From: Lachnospira sp. UBA2821
Lineage (GTDB): Bacteria; Bacillota; Clostridia; Lachnospirales; Lachnospiraceae
Length of the DNA stretch: 22,983 nucleotides
Reading direction: 5' to 3'
Assembly: GCA_002351535.1 (NCBI GenBank)
Contig: DEGR01000071.1
Coordinates: 1-22,983 of the forward strand
Part shown: positions 8,618 to 16,425 of the stretch, piece by piece
How positions within the stretch are numbered: position 1 is the stretch's first letter
How the letters are laid out: every line of letters begins with the position of its first letter
Translations under genes and position numbers: made by a program
The notes under the pieces: model-generated
What the model was told of the DNA's origin: nothing
What the model saw: the letters and a program-made list of their open reading frames with translations, nothing else
The model's database searches: none

Positions 8618-8657
8618 TCTTTCTATAGACACGCCTCGTGGCAACATAAGTTGCCAC
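8618..8657. repeat. 40-bp direct repeat, copy 1, containing a palindrome
   Basis: Identical over 40 bases to 8669-8708. Contains GTGGCAAC ATAA GTTGCCAC, an 8-bp stem with a 4-base loop. GC-rich compared with its surroundings. Confidence 0.9.
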
Positions 8658-8668
8658 TCTTCTGTGTC

Positions 8669-8708
8669 TCTTTCTATAGACACGCCTCGTGGCAACATAA
8701 GTTGCCAC
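8669..8708. repeat. 40-bp direct repeat, copy 2, extended into a longer palindrome
   Basis: Exact copy of 8618-8657, at a 51-bp period. In this copy the stem extends to 12 bp because the right flank (GAGG) also pairs. Confidence 0.9.
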
Positions 8709-8736
8709 GAGGTGGCGTATCCGCCACATAAAATCC

Positions 8737-8784
8737 GAAATAAAAAGTCTTAGGAATGCAAGCATTCCACTGACTTTTTATTTC
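8737..8784. terminator. intrinsic terminator hairpin downstream of queF
   Basis: GAAATAAAAAGTC (8737-8749) pairs with GACTTTTTATTTC (8772-8784), and an inner GGAATGC/GCATTCC stem (8753-8759 with 8762-8768) has a 2-base loop. The U-run is built into the outer stem, so it could act in both directions. It lies 23 bases beyond the queF stop and separates queF from the aspartoacylase-like operon. Confidence 0.8.
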
Positions 8785-8807
8785 GTCTTTTGCGTGTCTC
8801 TGTATGT

Positions 8808-9305
8808 TTACCTATTGTCGATTTTTTCAGGATACATGTCGTGATTTGCCATTCTGTTCCATGCAACCTGTTCCCATTTTGTTCCCTCTTCTCCGTAATT
8901 ACAATATGGATCTATTGATATGCCTCCTCTAGGAGTAAATTTTCCCCATACTTCTATATATTTTGGCTCCATAAGTTTTATCAGGTCTTTCATTATAATA
9001 TTTACACAATCCTCATGAAAATCGCCATGATTTCTAAAACTGAATAAATATAATTTTAATGATTTACTTTCAACCATCCTTTCACCCGGAACATAAGAAA
9101 TAGTTATAGTTGCAAAATCCGGCTGACCTGTAATAGGACAGAGACTTGTGAATTCCGGACAATTAAACTTTACAAAATAATCATTATCCGGATGTTTATT
9201 AATAAATGTTTCTAATACCTCCGGTGCGTAATCATCAGGATATTTAGTCCCCTGATTTCCCAAAAGTGTTATTCCCTGTTTTTCTTCTTTATTTCTTCCT
9301 TCCAT
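8808..9305 (-). CDS. queF: NADPH-dependent preQ0 reductase (7-cyano-7-deazaguanine reductase)
   Basis: Reduces the nitrile of preQ0 to the amine of preQ1, the last step before insertion into tRNA by Tgt. At 165 residues it is the short, single-domain (YkvM-like) type. Catalytic Cys56 sits in FTSLCPITGQPDFA, with Asp63 as the partner acid; the QueF signature is ESKSLKLY (79-86), and FHEDC (96-100) follows. The ATG has a GGAGG site six bases upstream. It lies 52 bases after the antiporter gene and may be read from that transcript; no riboswitch is visible in the short gap. The other queuosine genes are in a separate operon at 13868-16270. Confidence 0.95.
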   Translation of the reverse strand: MEGRNKEEKQGITLLGNQGTKYPDDYAPEVLETFINKHPDNDYFVKFNCPEFTSLCPITGQPDFATITISYVPGERMVESKSLKLYLFSFRNHGDFHEDCVNIIMKDLIKLMEPKYIEVWGKFTPRGGISIDPYCNYGEEGTKWEQVAWNRMANHDMYPEKIDNR

Positions 9306-9357
9306 GTTGTTCCTCCATTTGCTAATTTATACTGATTACAATACATGAGTTATATTT

Positions 9358-10947
9358 TTATCTGTACATAACAACTATATCCCCATCTATTATTTCTGTT
9401 TTTCCATCAGGTATTATCGTCTCTTCATCTCTTATTACAAGAGCAATCAGTTCATCTTTTCTTAACTTCAACTCTCCTATACACTTGTCACACCATTTAT
9501 GTTCCTTATCAATTGTTATTTCTTCTAATTTTTCTTCTTCAGACGGAATATATGGCGGAACACTTAATATTATAGAGTCCTCCGGTAATATTACGGTGTC
9601 TCCCTTGGGTATAATACTTTCCCTGTTTCTCTTAATCATAACTGCAAGAGAACCTGATGGCATTGACACCTGTTTGATTTTCTTCTTAGCCCATACATGC
9701 CCTTCAGGAATATACATTCTCATAAGTTGCAATGAATTTTCTTCCTGATAATCGTTAAATGTTTTTCTTACATCTGAATTCTCATCAACCATCTGTAATC
9801 TGTTCGCCACATACGGCAGAAATCCACCCTGTATAGCCACTGAAAACAATGTAACTGCAAATACAATATGAAACAAATCCTGATGCATTGTTATCCCCGA
9901 TGCAACCGCCATAATCGCAAACACACAGGAGGATGCTCCTCTGAGTCCTGCCCATGACATCAGCAGACATTGTCTCACACTGCATCCAAAAGGCAGCATA
10001 AGTACATATACCGCTATCGGTCTTGCAATAAATGTAAGAACGATTACCACAAACACAGCCGTAGGAATTATCTCTGCCATCTGATGTGGAAAACTCAAAA
10101 GTCCAATCAGAAAAAATACAAGTATCTGTGACAGACTGGTAACCCCGTCAAAAAAATGTATGAGTGTCTGTTTATTACATATTTTACTGTTTCCAACAAT
10201 AATTCCATATATATACAGGCTTAAATATGCATTTCCCTGCATTCTGACCGATATTCCATAGCAAAGTAATACCATTGCTATCATAAATATAGTATCAAGA
10301 CCATCTGATACTATACCCGTCTTCGTTGTTATTGCAATTGTCGCAAATGATAGAATTACTCCAATTACAATTCCAACGATTACCTGTAATAAAATCATTA
10401 CTGCTATATTCTGTGTAACCGAAGTACTGAACATACCTATTGCAATTATAGTGAGCATATATGATACAGGGTCATTACTTCCACTTTCAACTTCCAGAAT
10501 AGAAGCCGTGCCATCTTTCAGATTCAGTTTTTTCTTTCTTAATATCGCAAAGACACTTGCCGCATCAGTTGATGACAACACTGAACCAACGAGAAAACTT
10601 TCCTTTACAGACATTCCAAGTATTAAAAAACATAATACTGCCGTTACTGCTGCAGTGATTAACACGCCTGCCGTAGACAGAATAACTGCCCTTCCTGCAA
10701 CGGGTCTTGCCGCACTCCATTTGGTATTAAAGCCACCATAAAACATTATGAACACAAGCGCAATGGAACATGCCTCCTCCGCAAATGAAAAATCATCGAA
10801 TTTAATTCCAAGTATTCCATCTGAACCGAATGCCACTCCGATAAACATAAATAATATCAGTGCCGGCATGCCAAGCCTGTCAGAAATCTTCTCTGCCACT
10901 ATACAAAGAATAATTATAACAGCAATCCCTAATATATATGATGCCAT
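9358..10947 (-). CDS. NhaP2-type K+ or Na+/H+ antiporter with C-terminal RCK_C domains
   Basis: A 529-residue CPA1-family cation/proton antiporter of the inner membrane. About 12-13 hydrophobic segments occupy residues 3-385. The transport-core motifs are SSTDAA (125-130) and ESGSNDP (154-160), the latter with the family's ND pair. The cytosolic tail (about 376-529) holds two TrkA-C/RCK_C-like repeats, WAKKKIKQVSMP... and WCDKCIGELKLR..., each ending in a D/G-rich strand, so ligand gating (nucleotide or ion) is likely. Length and layout match NhaP2/CvrA antiporters; cation specificity is not readable. ATG at 10947 has an AGGAG site. An extended -10 promoter lies just upstream, and queF follows after 52 bases. 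Confidence 0.9.
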   Translation of the reverse strand: MASYILGIAVIIILCIVAEKISDRLGMPALILFMFIGVAFGSDGILGIKFDDFSFAEEACSIALVFIMFYGGFNTKWSAARPVAGRAVILSTAGVLITAAVTAVLCFLILGMSVKESFLVGSVLSSTDAASVFAILRKKKLNLKDGTASILEVESGSNDPVSYMLTIIAIGMFSTSVTQNIAVMILLQVIVGIVIGVILSFATIAITTKTGIVSDGLDTIFMIAMVLLCYGISVRMQGNAYLSLYIYGIIVGNSKICNKQTLIHFFDGVTSLSQILVFFLIGLLSFPHQMAEIIPTAVFVVIVLTFIARPIAVYVLMLPFGCSVRQCLLMSWAGLRGASSCVFAIMAVASGITMHQDLFHIVFAVTLFSVAIQGGFLPYVANRLQMVDENSDVRKTFNDYQEENSLQLMRMYIPEGHVWAKKKIKQVSMPSGSLAVMIKRNRESIIPKGDTVILPEDSIILSVPPYIPSEEEKLEEITIDKEHKWCDKCIGELKLRKDELIALVIRDEETIIPDGKTEIIDGDIVVMYR

Positions 10948-10990
10948 CTAACCACTCCTATCCTATAATTGCAAACCAATATACTTTCAC

Positions 10991-10999
10991 ATTATAACA
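10991..10999 (-). promoter_or_regulatory. extended -10 promoter candidate for the antiporter-queF unit
   Basis: On the - strand TGTTATAAT (TG-N-TATAAT) lies 44 bases upstream of the antiporter ATG. No good -35 is found at 17 bases, which is tolerable for an extended -10. An 8-bp hairpin (10994-11001 with 11014-11021) overlaps it and the ATPase stop, without a U-run. Confidence 0.45.
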
Positions 11000-11017
11000 T
11001 TATTTCACAGTAAAATG

Positions 11018-13606
11018 TTATCTTTTTATAATTCTGAATATCTGAATAATTGCTGTTGGTATAAATGCTAACAATACTATTCCTGTTACATAACTTCTAT
11101 TCAAAGCCACCACCTCAAACATCGAATACATTGCCGGTACAAATAATACAACTGAAAGCAGCAGGACGCCAACAACAAATGCTGCTATACTCCATTTATT
11201 TGTTGTTATTCCTATTCTGAATATAGAATAATCACTCCTGCAGGTGAAGCCATGAAATAACCTTGCCAGTGTAAGTGTCGCAAAAGCCATTGTTACAGCA
11301 GTATCTTTTCCCTCATTTAATCCTATGTAAAATGCAGCCTGCGTAACTATAGCTATCAATACTCCATATATAACTATTTTTAACATAAATGTATGTGTTA
11401 ATATAGATTCCTTAGGATTTCTCGGTTTATCATTTAATAGTTTTTTATCTGATGGTTCCATTCCTATTGCAAGTGCAGGTAACGAATCTGTAAGCAGATT
11501 AATAAACAAAAGATGTACAGGTTCAAACGGTGCATTAAGTGCCATAACCGTACAATATAAAACAACAAGGATGGCGGCCATATTTCCTGATAATAAAAAT
11601 AATATTGCATTCATAATATTTCTATACACGTTCCGCCCATTTAGCACTGCTTTAATAATTGTTGCAAAATTATCATCAGCAAGAATCATTGCTGCAGCAT
11701 CTTTAGACACCTCAGTTCCCGTAATTCCCATAGCCACACCGATATCTGCTTTTTTTAGAGCCGGTGCATCATTCACACCATCACCTGTCATTGCTACAAT
11801 ATTTCCTTTTCTCTGCCATGCATCAACTATCCTTATTTTATTCTCGGGAGACACCCTTGCATATACAGAAACTTTCTCAAGTGTATTATCAAGTTCCCCG
11901 TCTGACATCCTATCAATTTCCTGCCCTGTTAATGCTATATCACCTGACTTGTATATTCCTACCTCCTTTGCAATTGCGGTTGCTGTAACCTTGTGGTCAC
12001 CTGTTATCATTATAGGCTTTATTCCGGCTTTTACAGCTTCCTTCACCGCTCCTTCCGATTCCTCTCTTGGCGGGTCCATCATTGATACAAGTCCTGTAAA
12101 TGTATAACCATATTCACTGTCAATTGTCAGAGGTTCATTCTCTGTTGATTCTCTATATGCAAATGCCAGCACTCTCAGCCCATTTTCTGAAAATATCCGG
12201 TTCTGCAACTGTATATTCTTTTTATCCTCATCCGTTATGTTCCTTACTCCACGTTCAGTTAATATACTGTCTACTCTGTCAAGAAGAACATCTACAGCAC
12301 CCTTGGTAAATATAGTCATTTTTTCATTCACCATACACTTAGAGCTCATAAGTTTTCTGTCTGAATCAAACGGAAGTTCCTCAGTTCTTGAATACACACT
12401 TCTTATAATTTTATAATTCACACCGGTTTTATATGCCATATTAAGAAGGCTGATTTCAGTAGGGTCTCCGACATATATTCCATCATCTATCGATGAATCA
12501 TTATTAAGAATTGCATTATTTAAAATATTTCTGCTAACCTCTGATGACAACTCCATTTTATCCGGTGTAATACATCTTCCATCCACATATATCTCTTTTA
12601 TGGTCATTTTGTTCTGTGTTAATGTTCCGGTCTTATCCGAGCATATTACAGATACACATCCAAGACTCTCCACAGCTTTAAGTTCTTTGATAATTGCATT
12701 ATCATCTGCCATTTTTGTTGTTCCTACAGCCTGCACTATAGTAACTATTGACCCCAGAGCTTCAGGTATTGCAGCAACTGCAAGTGCAACCGCAAACATA
12801 AGTGAATCAAATACAGGCTCTCCCTGCCATAGCCGGAGTCCAAATACCAGTGCACATATAATCATTATAATAGCAGCAAGCTTTCTGCTGAAATTATCGA
12901 GTGCAATCTGTAAAGGAGTTTTCTTCTCCTTTGTATCATTCATAAGTGCTGCAATCTTTCCCATTTCGGTATTCATTCCCGTTCCTGTAACAAGAATTTT
13001 CCCTCTTCCATAAGTTACAAGGCTTCCCATATATACCATATTAACTCTGTCTCCAAGTGCAGCATCTTCCTGTATGTCAATATCTTTTTTATCAATATTT
13101 GCAGATTCACCTGTAAGAGAACTTTCATTAACCTGTAACGAATAACTTTCAATAACTCTTCCATCAGCCACTATCATATCTCCGGCTTCCGGCAAAAGTA
13201 TATCTCCCGGCACAACATGTCGTGATTGTACTTCCTTAACTATTCCATTCCTTAATACTTTTGCACACGGTGCTGACAATTGCTTTAATGACTGTAAAGA
13301 TTTCTCAGCCTTTACATGCTGAACCGTTCCCAATATTGCATTTAACACAATAACTGCAAATATGACTATGGTACTTTCGACATTTCCTGATAACATTGAA
13401 ATAAATGCCGCAACTATAAGAATAATAACAAGTAAATCCGCAAATTGTGATATGAACACAGCAAATATGCTTTTATTTTCTTTCTCTTCAAGTACATTTT
13501 CTCCATATTCCCGTAGCAGTTCATCGGACTTAGCATCTGTAATTCCTTGTTCGCCACCATACTTTTCATACAATTCTCTTTTGTCCTGTTGGTAAACTTC
13601 TTTCAT
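11018..13606 (-). CDS. P-type II cation-transporting ATPase, probable Mn2+/Ca2+ exporter
   Basis: An 862-residue membrane pump. TGES (165-168) is the actuator motif, the phosphorylated Asp324 lies in SDKTGTLTQ, the nucleotide domain follows, then TGDGVNDAP (607-615). Cation-site residues: TM4 has PEALGS (281-286) where Ca2+ pumps usually have PEGLPA; TM6 has N703 and D707 in FINLLTDSLP; TM5 lacks the site-I Glu (Ala there). This predicts a single transport site, as in PMCA/LMCA1-like pumps. The frame is open to an ATG at 13777, but that would read through the terminator and riboswitch. The ATG at 13606, with an AGAGGAT site, is chosen and leaves an N-terminus of normal length. The Mn2+ riboswitch upstream points to Mn2+ export; Ca2+ is also possible. 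Confidence 0.92.
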   Translation of the reverse strand: MKEVYQQDKRELYEKYGGEQGITDAKSDELLREYGENVLEEKENKSIFAVFISQFADLLVIILIVAAFISMLSGNVESTIVIFAVIVLNAILGTVQHVKAEKSLQSLKQLSAPCAKVLRNGIVKEVQSRHVVPGDILLPEAGDMIVADGRVIESYSLQVNESSLTGESANIDKKDIDIQEDAALGDRVNMVYMGSLVTYGRGKILVTGTGMNTEMGKIAALMNDTKEKKTPLQIALDNFSRKLAAIIMIICALVFGLRLWQGEPVFDSLMFAVALAVAAIPEALGSIVTIVQAVGTTKMADDNAIIKELKAVESLGCVSVICSDKTGTLTQNKMTIKEIYVDGRCITPDKMELSSEVSRNILNNAILNNDSSIDDGIYVGDPTEISLLNMAYKTGVNYKIIRSVYSRTEELPFDSDRKLMSSKCMVNEKMTIFTKGAVDVLLDRVDSILTERGVRNITDEDKKNIQLQNRIFSENGLRVLAFAYRESTENEPLTIDSEYGYTFTGLVSMMDPPREESEGAVKEAVKAGIKPIMITGDHKVTATAIAKEVGIYKSGDIALTGQEIDRMSDGELDNTLEKVSVYARVSPENKIRIVDAWQRKGNIVAMTGDGVNDAPALKKADIGVAMGITGTEVSKDAAAMILADDNFATIIKAVLNGRNVYRNIMNAILFLLSGNMAAILVVLYCTVMALNAPFEPVHLLFINLLTDSLPALAIGMEPSDKKLLNDKPRNPKESILTHTFMLKIVIYGVLIAIVTQAAFYIGLNEGKDTAVTMAFATLTLARLFHGFTCRSDYSIFRIGITTNKWSIAAFVVGVLLLSVVLFVPAMYSMFEVVALNRSYVTGIVLLAFIPTAIIQIFRIIKR

Positions 13607-13639
13607 AATAATCCTCTTTTCCGGGTAACCTGTTGCAAA

Positions 13640-13683
13640 CAAAAAAGACTTTTTGTGTACAAAAATAGTACACAAAAAGTCTT
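13640..13683 (-). terminator. riboswitch-associated intrinsic terminator before the ATPase gene
   Basis: A perfect 16-bp stem (13645-13660 with 13668-13683) with a 7-base loop, followed on the - strand by a run of U. It lies between the Mn2+ aptamer and the ATPase ribosome site, so it is the expression platform: metal-bound aptamer should favour read-through (known for this class; inferred here). Confidence 0.92.
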
Positions 13684-13700
13684 GTTTAACTAAATAATAT

Positions 13701-13799
13701 CTGTTACACGGCACCCGGTCTCTAAAGACGTCCTGACGAATACCGAGACATACATTTATTTGAAATAAAGTATGCAACTACTCCCTTTTTGATAGCCGA
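13701..13799 (-). promoter_or_regulatory. yybP-ykoY (Mn2+) riboswitch aptamer
   Basis: Read on the - strand, the 5' conserved loop AAAGGGAGTAG (13778-13788) is followed by a GCATAC...GTATGT hairpin, the second conserved loop CGTCAGGACG (13729-13738), and then GACCGGG...GCCG (ending about 13709), closing with CGGC near the 5' end. These are the two hallmark L1 and L3 elements of the Mn2+-sensing yybP-ykoY class, in the right order and spacing. The class is known upstream of P-type ATPases. Boundaries are approximate. Confidence 0.88.
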
Positions 13800-13828
13800 A
13801 TTCTAACATATATAATAATACATGTCAA
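13800..13828 (-). promoter_or_regulatory. sigma-A promoter of the riboswitch-ATPase transcript
   Basis: On the - strand TTGACA (13823-13828) and TAGAAT (13800-13805) are separated by exactly 17 bases, and TG one base before the -10 adds an extended element. Transcription would start about 13793, right at the beginning of the aptamer. Confidence 0.8.
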
Positions 13829-13867
13829 TATATAAATTAAATAATATACATGCAATTCAAACTTGTA

Positions 13868-14542
13868 TTAAAATGTTTCAACTATTCCATTTGCTGCAAA
13901 TGCCTTAGCCCTGTCTATACATGTTCCACACTTACCACATGGTTTTTCTCCGCCTTCATAGCAGCTCCATGTCAGCTCATATGGAACATTAAGTTCTAAA
14001 CCCTTTTTGACAATATCAGCTTTTGTCCATTTTACGAATGGAGCTTCTACCTTAAGCTGTCTGCCACTTCCTATATATATTGCCTCTCCCATAGCGTTGT
14101 TAAATTCATCACTACAGTCAGGATAAGCATTGCCTGCTGCGTCATCACTATGCGCCCCATAATATATAACAGAACAGTCTTTTGACAATGCGATGCTTGC
14201 TGCTGCCGATAAAAACAATCCGTTTCTGAATGGTACATAAGTGCTTACAGGTTTTCCGTCACTCTTTTTTAGCTGCTGTGCATAACTCTCCTCCGGAATC
14301 TCTTCATCAGACTGTACAAGCAGAGAACAGTTACTGTATTGAAATATTTTGGTAAGATTAAGGTACAGATGTTCTACCCCGTAATAATCTGCTATTTTTT
14401 TAGCAGCCTCTAACTCTTTCGTATGTTTCTGACCATACGATACAGATAACGTAACCACATTGTCCTTACCATATTTATCTATTGCCATTGCGACACATGT
14501 TGTGCTGTCTACGCCTCCACTAGATAATACCAAAGCCTTCAT
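13868..14542 (-). CDS. queC: 7-cyano-7-deazaguanine (preQ0) synthase
   Basis: Converts 7-carboxy-7-deazaguanine to preQ0 using ATP and ammonia. The 224-residue product has the PP-loop SGGVDS (8-13) at the N-terminus and the four zinc Cys C194, C202, C205 and C208 (CxxxxxxxCxxCxxC) at the C-terminus; length is normal. Its start overlaps the end of folE by 23 bases, implying translational coupling. Last gene of the preQ1-controlled operon; no clear terminator follows, only AT-rich sequence before the next promoter. Confidence 0.96.
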   Translation of the reverse strand: MKALVLSSGGVDSTTCVAMAIDKYGKDNVVTLSVSYGQKHTKELEAAKKIADYYGVEHLYLNLTKIFQYSNCSLLVQSDEEIPEESYAQQLKKSDGKPVSTYVPFRNGLFLSAAASIALSKDCSVIYYGAHSDDAAGNAYPDCSDEFNNAMGEAIYIGSGRQLKVEAPFVKWTKADIVKKGLELNVPYELTWSCYEGGEKPCGKCGTCIDRAKAFAANGIVETF

Positions 14543-15104
14543 CTTTTATTCCTCCTCTTCTCTGGAATTCTCCTCTTAATGTTTTTGTATATGTTTTTGC
14601 TGCTGTTTTTTTGATTCCTCTCGCTGTCATGCAACTATGGCAGCCCTCTATATATACCGCAACATCTTTCGAATCTGTTATCATCTCCATAATTTCAGCG
14701 ATATCGGAGCCGATTCGCTCCTGAAGCTGAAGTCTCTTTGATACCATATCTGCAATTCTTGCTATTTTACTAAGCCCTATTACTTTACCATTAGGAATGT
14801 ATGCCACTGTAACTTTCATATCGTACATAAGCGCCATATGATGTTCACAATAACTAAATATTTCTATATCTTTTACTACAACCATGTCTTTTGAGTCCGT
14901 AGTAAAATCCATCTCATCCTCAAACGTCTTATCAAACATTTTCGCAACCTCTTCATTCGTGTAATTCATTCCCTCAAAAACTTCTTCATACATTCTTGCA
15001 ACTCTGTCAGGAGTATCTTTTAATCCCTCCCTGTCAGGATTATCACCAAGTGCTTCAAGAATTCCTCTCACATGTGTCTTTATTGCCTCTGTATCTATTG
15101 CCAT
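14520..15104 (-). CDS. folE: GTP cyclohydrolase I
   Basis: Opens GTP to 7,8-dihydroneopterin triphosphate, the first step for both folate and 7-deazaguanine synthesis. The 194-residue protein has the zinc ligands C86 and H89 in SYCEHHM and C158 in CHSCMTARG, plus the family block GLSKIARI (110-117). It is a classical type I enzyme, not the Mn-using FolE2. Being inside the que operon under a preQ1 riboswitch, this copy probably feeds queuosine; whether another folE serves folate elsewhere is unknown. The ATG has an AAGGAAAAA site; queE ends 20 bases upstream. Confidence 0.96.
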   Translation of the reverse strand: MAIDTEAIKTHVRGILEALGDNPDREGLKDTPDRVARMYEEVFEGMNYTNEEVAKMFDKTFEDEMDFTTDSKDMVVVKDIEIFSYCEHHMALMYDMKVTVAYIPNGKVIGLSKIARIADMVSKRLQLQERIGSDIAEIMEMITDSKDVAVYIEGCHSCMTARGIKKTAAKTYTKTLRGEFQRRGGIKDEGFGII

Positions 15105-15124
15105 AATTTTTTCCTTTCTGCCTT

Positions 15125-15784
15125 TTAAACACCACGTTTATCCGGGTCCCATATTATTTTGTGCAATTGTGCCTGCAATGTTACCCCATTCATATTATTG
15201 TCTATCATAAAATCAACCATATCTTCCATCTTAATCTTTCCAAATACCGGTGATAGATAGACATTGCATTTATCTGTAAGATTGTATAACTTAACCACTT
15301 CACTGAATCGTTCCAAATCCTCTTTGCTGCCGGCCACAAATTTGACCGTATCATTTTTAGTGAGCAATTTAAGATTGTCTTTGTCCATCTTACTTTCCAT
15401 TCCACTGCCCGGAAGTTTATAATCCATTGTAAATGATGGTGGTGGAGTAATTTTTTTATACTTCTCCAATGAAACACTCCCATTTGTTTCTATTTCAACA
15501 TAATATTGTTTATCCGTTAATGCTCCTATAAGCTCTTCTATATTATTCTGCATAAGTGGCTCTCCACCTGTAAGCGTAATATTATTTATATTTTTCCCGG
15601 ATACATATTCTAATATCTGCTCCGTCGACATCTCCTCATATGGAACATCTTTTTCATTTGCCCATGTCGTATCACAAAAAGAACAATTGAGATTGCACCC
15701 TGCAAATCTTATAAATACCGCAAGCTGTCCTGAATGTGTTCCTTCTCCATTAATACTTACGAACTTTTCAACTACTTTATACAT
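15125..15784 (-). CDS. queE: 7-carboxy-7-deazaguanine synthase (radical SAM)
   Basis: Radical SAM enzyme making the 7-deazapurine ring from 6-carboxytetrahydropterin. The [4Fe-4S] motif CNLNCSFC gives C30, C34 and C37 (CxxxCxxC), preceded by the family block INGEGTHSGQ (11-20). LTGGEPLMQ (71-79) is the SAM-binding GGE motif. At 219 residues it is of normal length. Second gene of the operon, 66 bases after queD. Its product is the QueC substrate. Confidence 0.96.
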   Translation of the reverse strand: MYKVVEKFVSINGEGTHSGQLAVFIRFAGCNLNCSFCDTTWANEKDVPYEEMSTEQILEYVSGKNINNITLTGGEPLMQNNIEELIGALTDKQYYVEIETNGSVSLEKYKKITPPPSFTMDYKLPGSGMESKMDKDNLKLLTKNDTVKFVAGSKEDLERFSEVVKLYNLTDKCNVYLSPVFGKIKMEDMVDFMIDNNMNGVTLQAQLHKIIWDPDKRGV

Positions 15785-15850
15785 ACTAATCCGATTCCTC
15801 TTTTCAAATCAACAGCAATACATACCCATATACCTATGTATGCCTAATAG

Positions 15851-16270
15851 CTATATGCTGTAACTTGCACAGTTATTAGGTGTTTCATATACAGTTGCAA
15901 GTAAAACATCATATCCCATATTGCTTATTCTCTCAAAAAAATACTTTGAAAAATTCTCCGCTGTAGGTCTGAAGTCCATTTCCAGTATTGAAAATCCTTC
16001 TTCCTTTAGAGCATTAACCGTTGCATCTTTAAGACTTCCTTTTTCTATAATAAAAGTGTGGTCAAACTCTTCAGTAACTTTGTTCAAATCTTCCTTAAGT
16101 TTTCCAAAATCAACAAGCATACCTTTATTCTGCACATCTTCTCTTAATTCTTCACCTTTTATCTGCACTTCAACATTCCATCTGTGTCCGTGGATATTGC
16201 TGCATTTACCTGTATATTTACTTAAAAAATGTGCTGAATCAAAACTGCTGTTAGTTTTTAATACGTACAT
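15851..16270 (-). CDS. queD: 6-carboxy-5,6,7,8-tetrahydropterin synthase
   Basis: Converts dihydroneopterin triphosphate to 6-carboxytetrahydropterin. With the ATG at 16270 (AAAGGA site) the protein is 139 residues, the family size. The frame is open to 16342, but that would start inside the riboswitch terminator, so the longer version is rejected. Zinc ligands are H14 (DSAHFL), H27 and H29 (NIHGH); catalytic Cys23 is in GKCSNIHGH; the DHTF motif is at 70-73. First gene of the operon, directly behind the preQ1 riboswitch. Confidence 0.96.
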   Translation of the reverse strand: MYVLKTNSSFDSAHFLSKYTGKCSNIHGHRWNVEVQIKGEELREDVQNKGMLVDFGKLKEDLNKVTEEFDHTFIIEKGSLKDATVNALKEEGFSILEMDFRPTAENFSKYFFERISNMGYDVLLATVYETPNNCASYSI

Positions 16271-16323
16271 ATATTTTTCCTTTCTTTTATCCTGATACAG
16301 CGAAAATTTGTAGCTGCAAACAT

Positions 16324-16352
16324 AACAAAAGGCAGAACACACGGGTTCTGCC
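16324..16352 (-). terminator. preQ1 riboswitch terminator hairpin
   Basis: GGCAGAAC (16331-16338) pairs with GTTCTGCC (16345-16352) across a 6-base loop; on the - strand it is followed by TTTTGTT. It lies between the preQ1 aptamer and queD, so premature termination is the likely control mode. Confidence 0.9.
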
Positions 16353-16374
16353 TCACAATCTCCTTATGAAGTAG

Positions 16375-16419
16375 CCCTGGTTTTGTTTATAGACAGGATG
16401 GTACAAACGAACTGTCTCC
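16375..16419 (-). promoter_or_regulatory. preQ1-I riboswitch aptamer
   Basis: On the - strand a GACAG/CTGTC stem encloses the loop TTCGTTTGTACCATC, followed by the A-rich tail TATAAACAAAACCAGGG. GUUU in the loop can pair with AAAC of the tail to give the H-type pseudoknot typical of preQ1-I, and the tail closely resembles known class I examples ending ACAAAACAAGG. It precedes a complete preQ0-synthesis operon, and the predicted transcript begins at the aptamer. Confidence 0.9.
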
Positions 16420-16425
16420 TTGCAG

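Larger units (their letters stand above)
8627..8799. repeat. palindrome-rich intergenic element bounded by 8-bp inverted repeats
   Basis: AGACACGC (8627-8634) and GCGTGTCT (8792-8799) are exact inverted repeats. They enclose two 40-bp direct repeats, a 12-bp perfect hairpin CCTCGTGGCAAC/GTTGCCACGAGG (8685-8696 with 8701-8712), a GTGGCG/CGCCAC hairpin (8712-8717 with 8722-8727), and a terminator. No obvious target-site duplication and no believable ORF. It looks like a small non-autonomous or REP-like dispersed element, but a second full copy is not present in this window. Confidence 0.5.

Noticed and set aside
8618..8708. CRISPR array
   Set aside because: Only two copies with an 11-base gap, each containing its own long palindrome; no cas genes nearby.
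8519..8765. Short ORFs on both strands across the palindromic repeats
   Set aside because: The translated repeats (HASWQHKLP and VATYVATRRVYRK) simply mirror the duplicated DNA; no ribosome site and no protein-like composition.
10994..11021. Terminator of the ATPase gene
   Set aside because: An 8-bp AT-rich hairpin overlapping the stop codon, with no U-run after it; too weak to call.
11571..12107. + strand ORFs opposite the ATPase, antiporter and chemoreceptor genes
   Set aside because: They are antisense shadows without ribosome sites or recognisable domains.
13607..13777. N-terminal 57-codon extension of the P-type ATPase
   Set aside because: The segment is the Mn2+ riboswitch and terminator read as protein. 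It has no similarity to the family N-terminus, and the ATG at 13606 has a good ribosome site.
16271..16342. N-terminal extension of QueD
   Set aside because: It overlaps the riboswitch terminator, and the ATG at 16270 gives the standard family length with a ribosome site.
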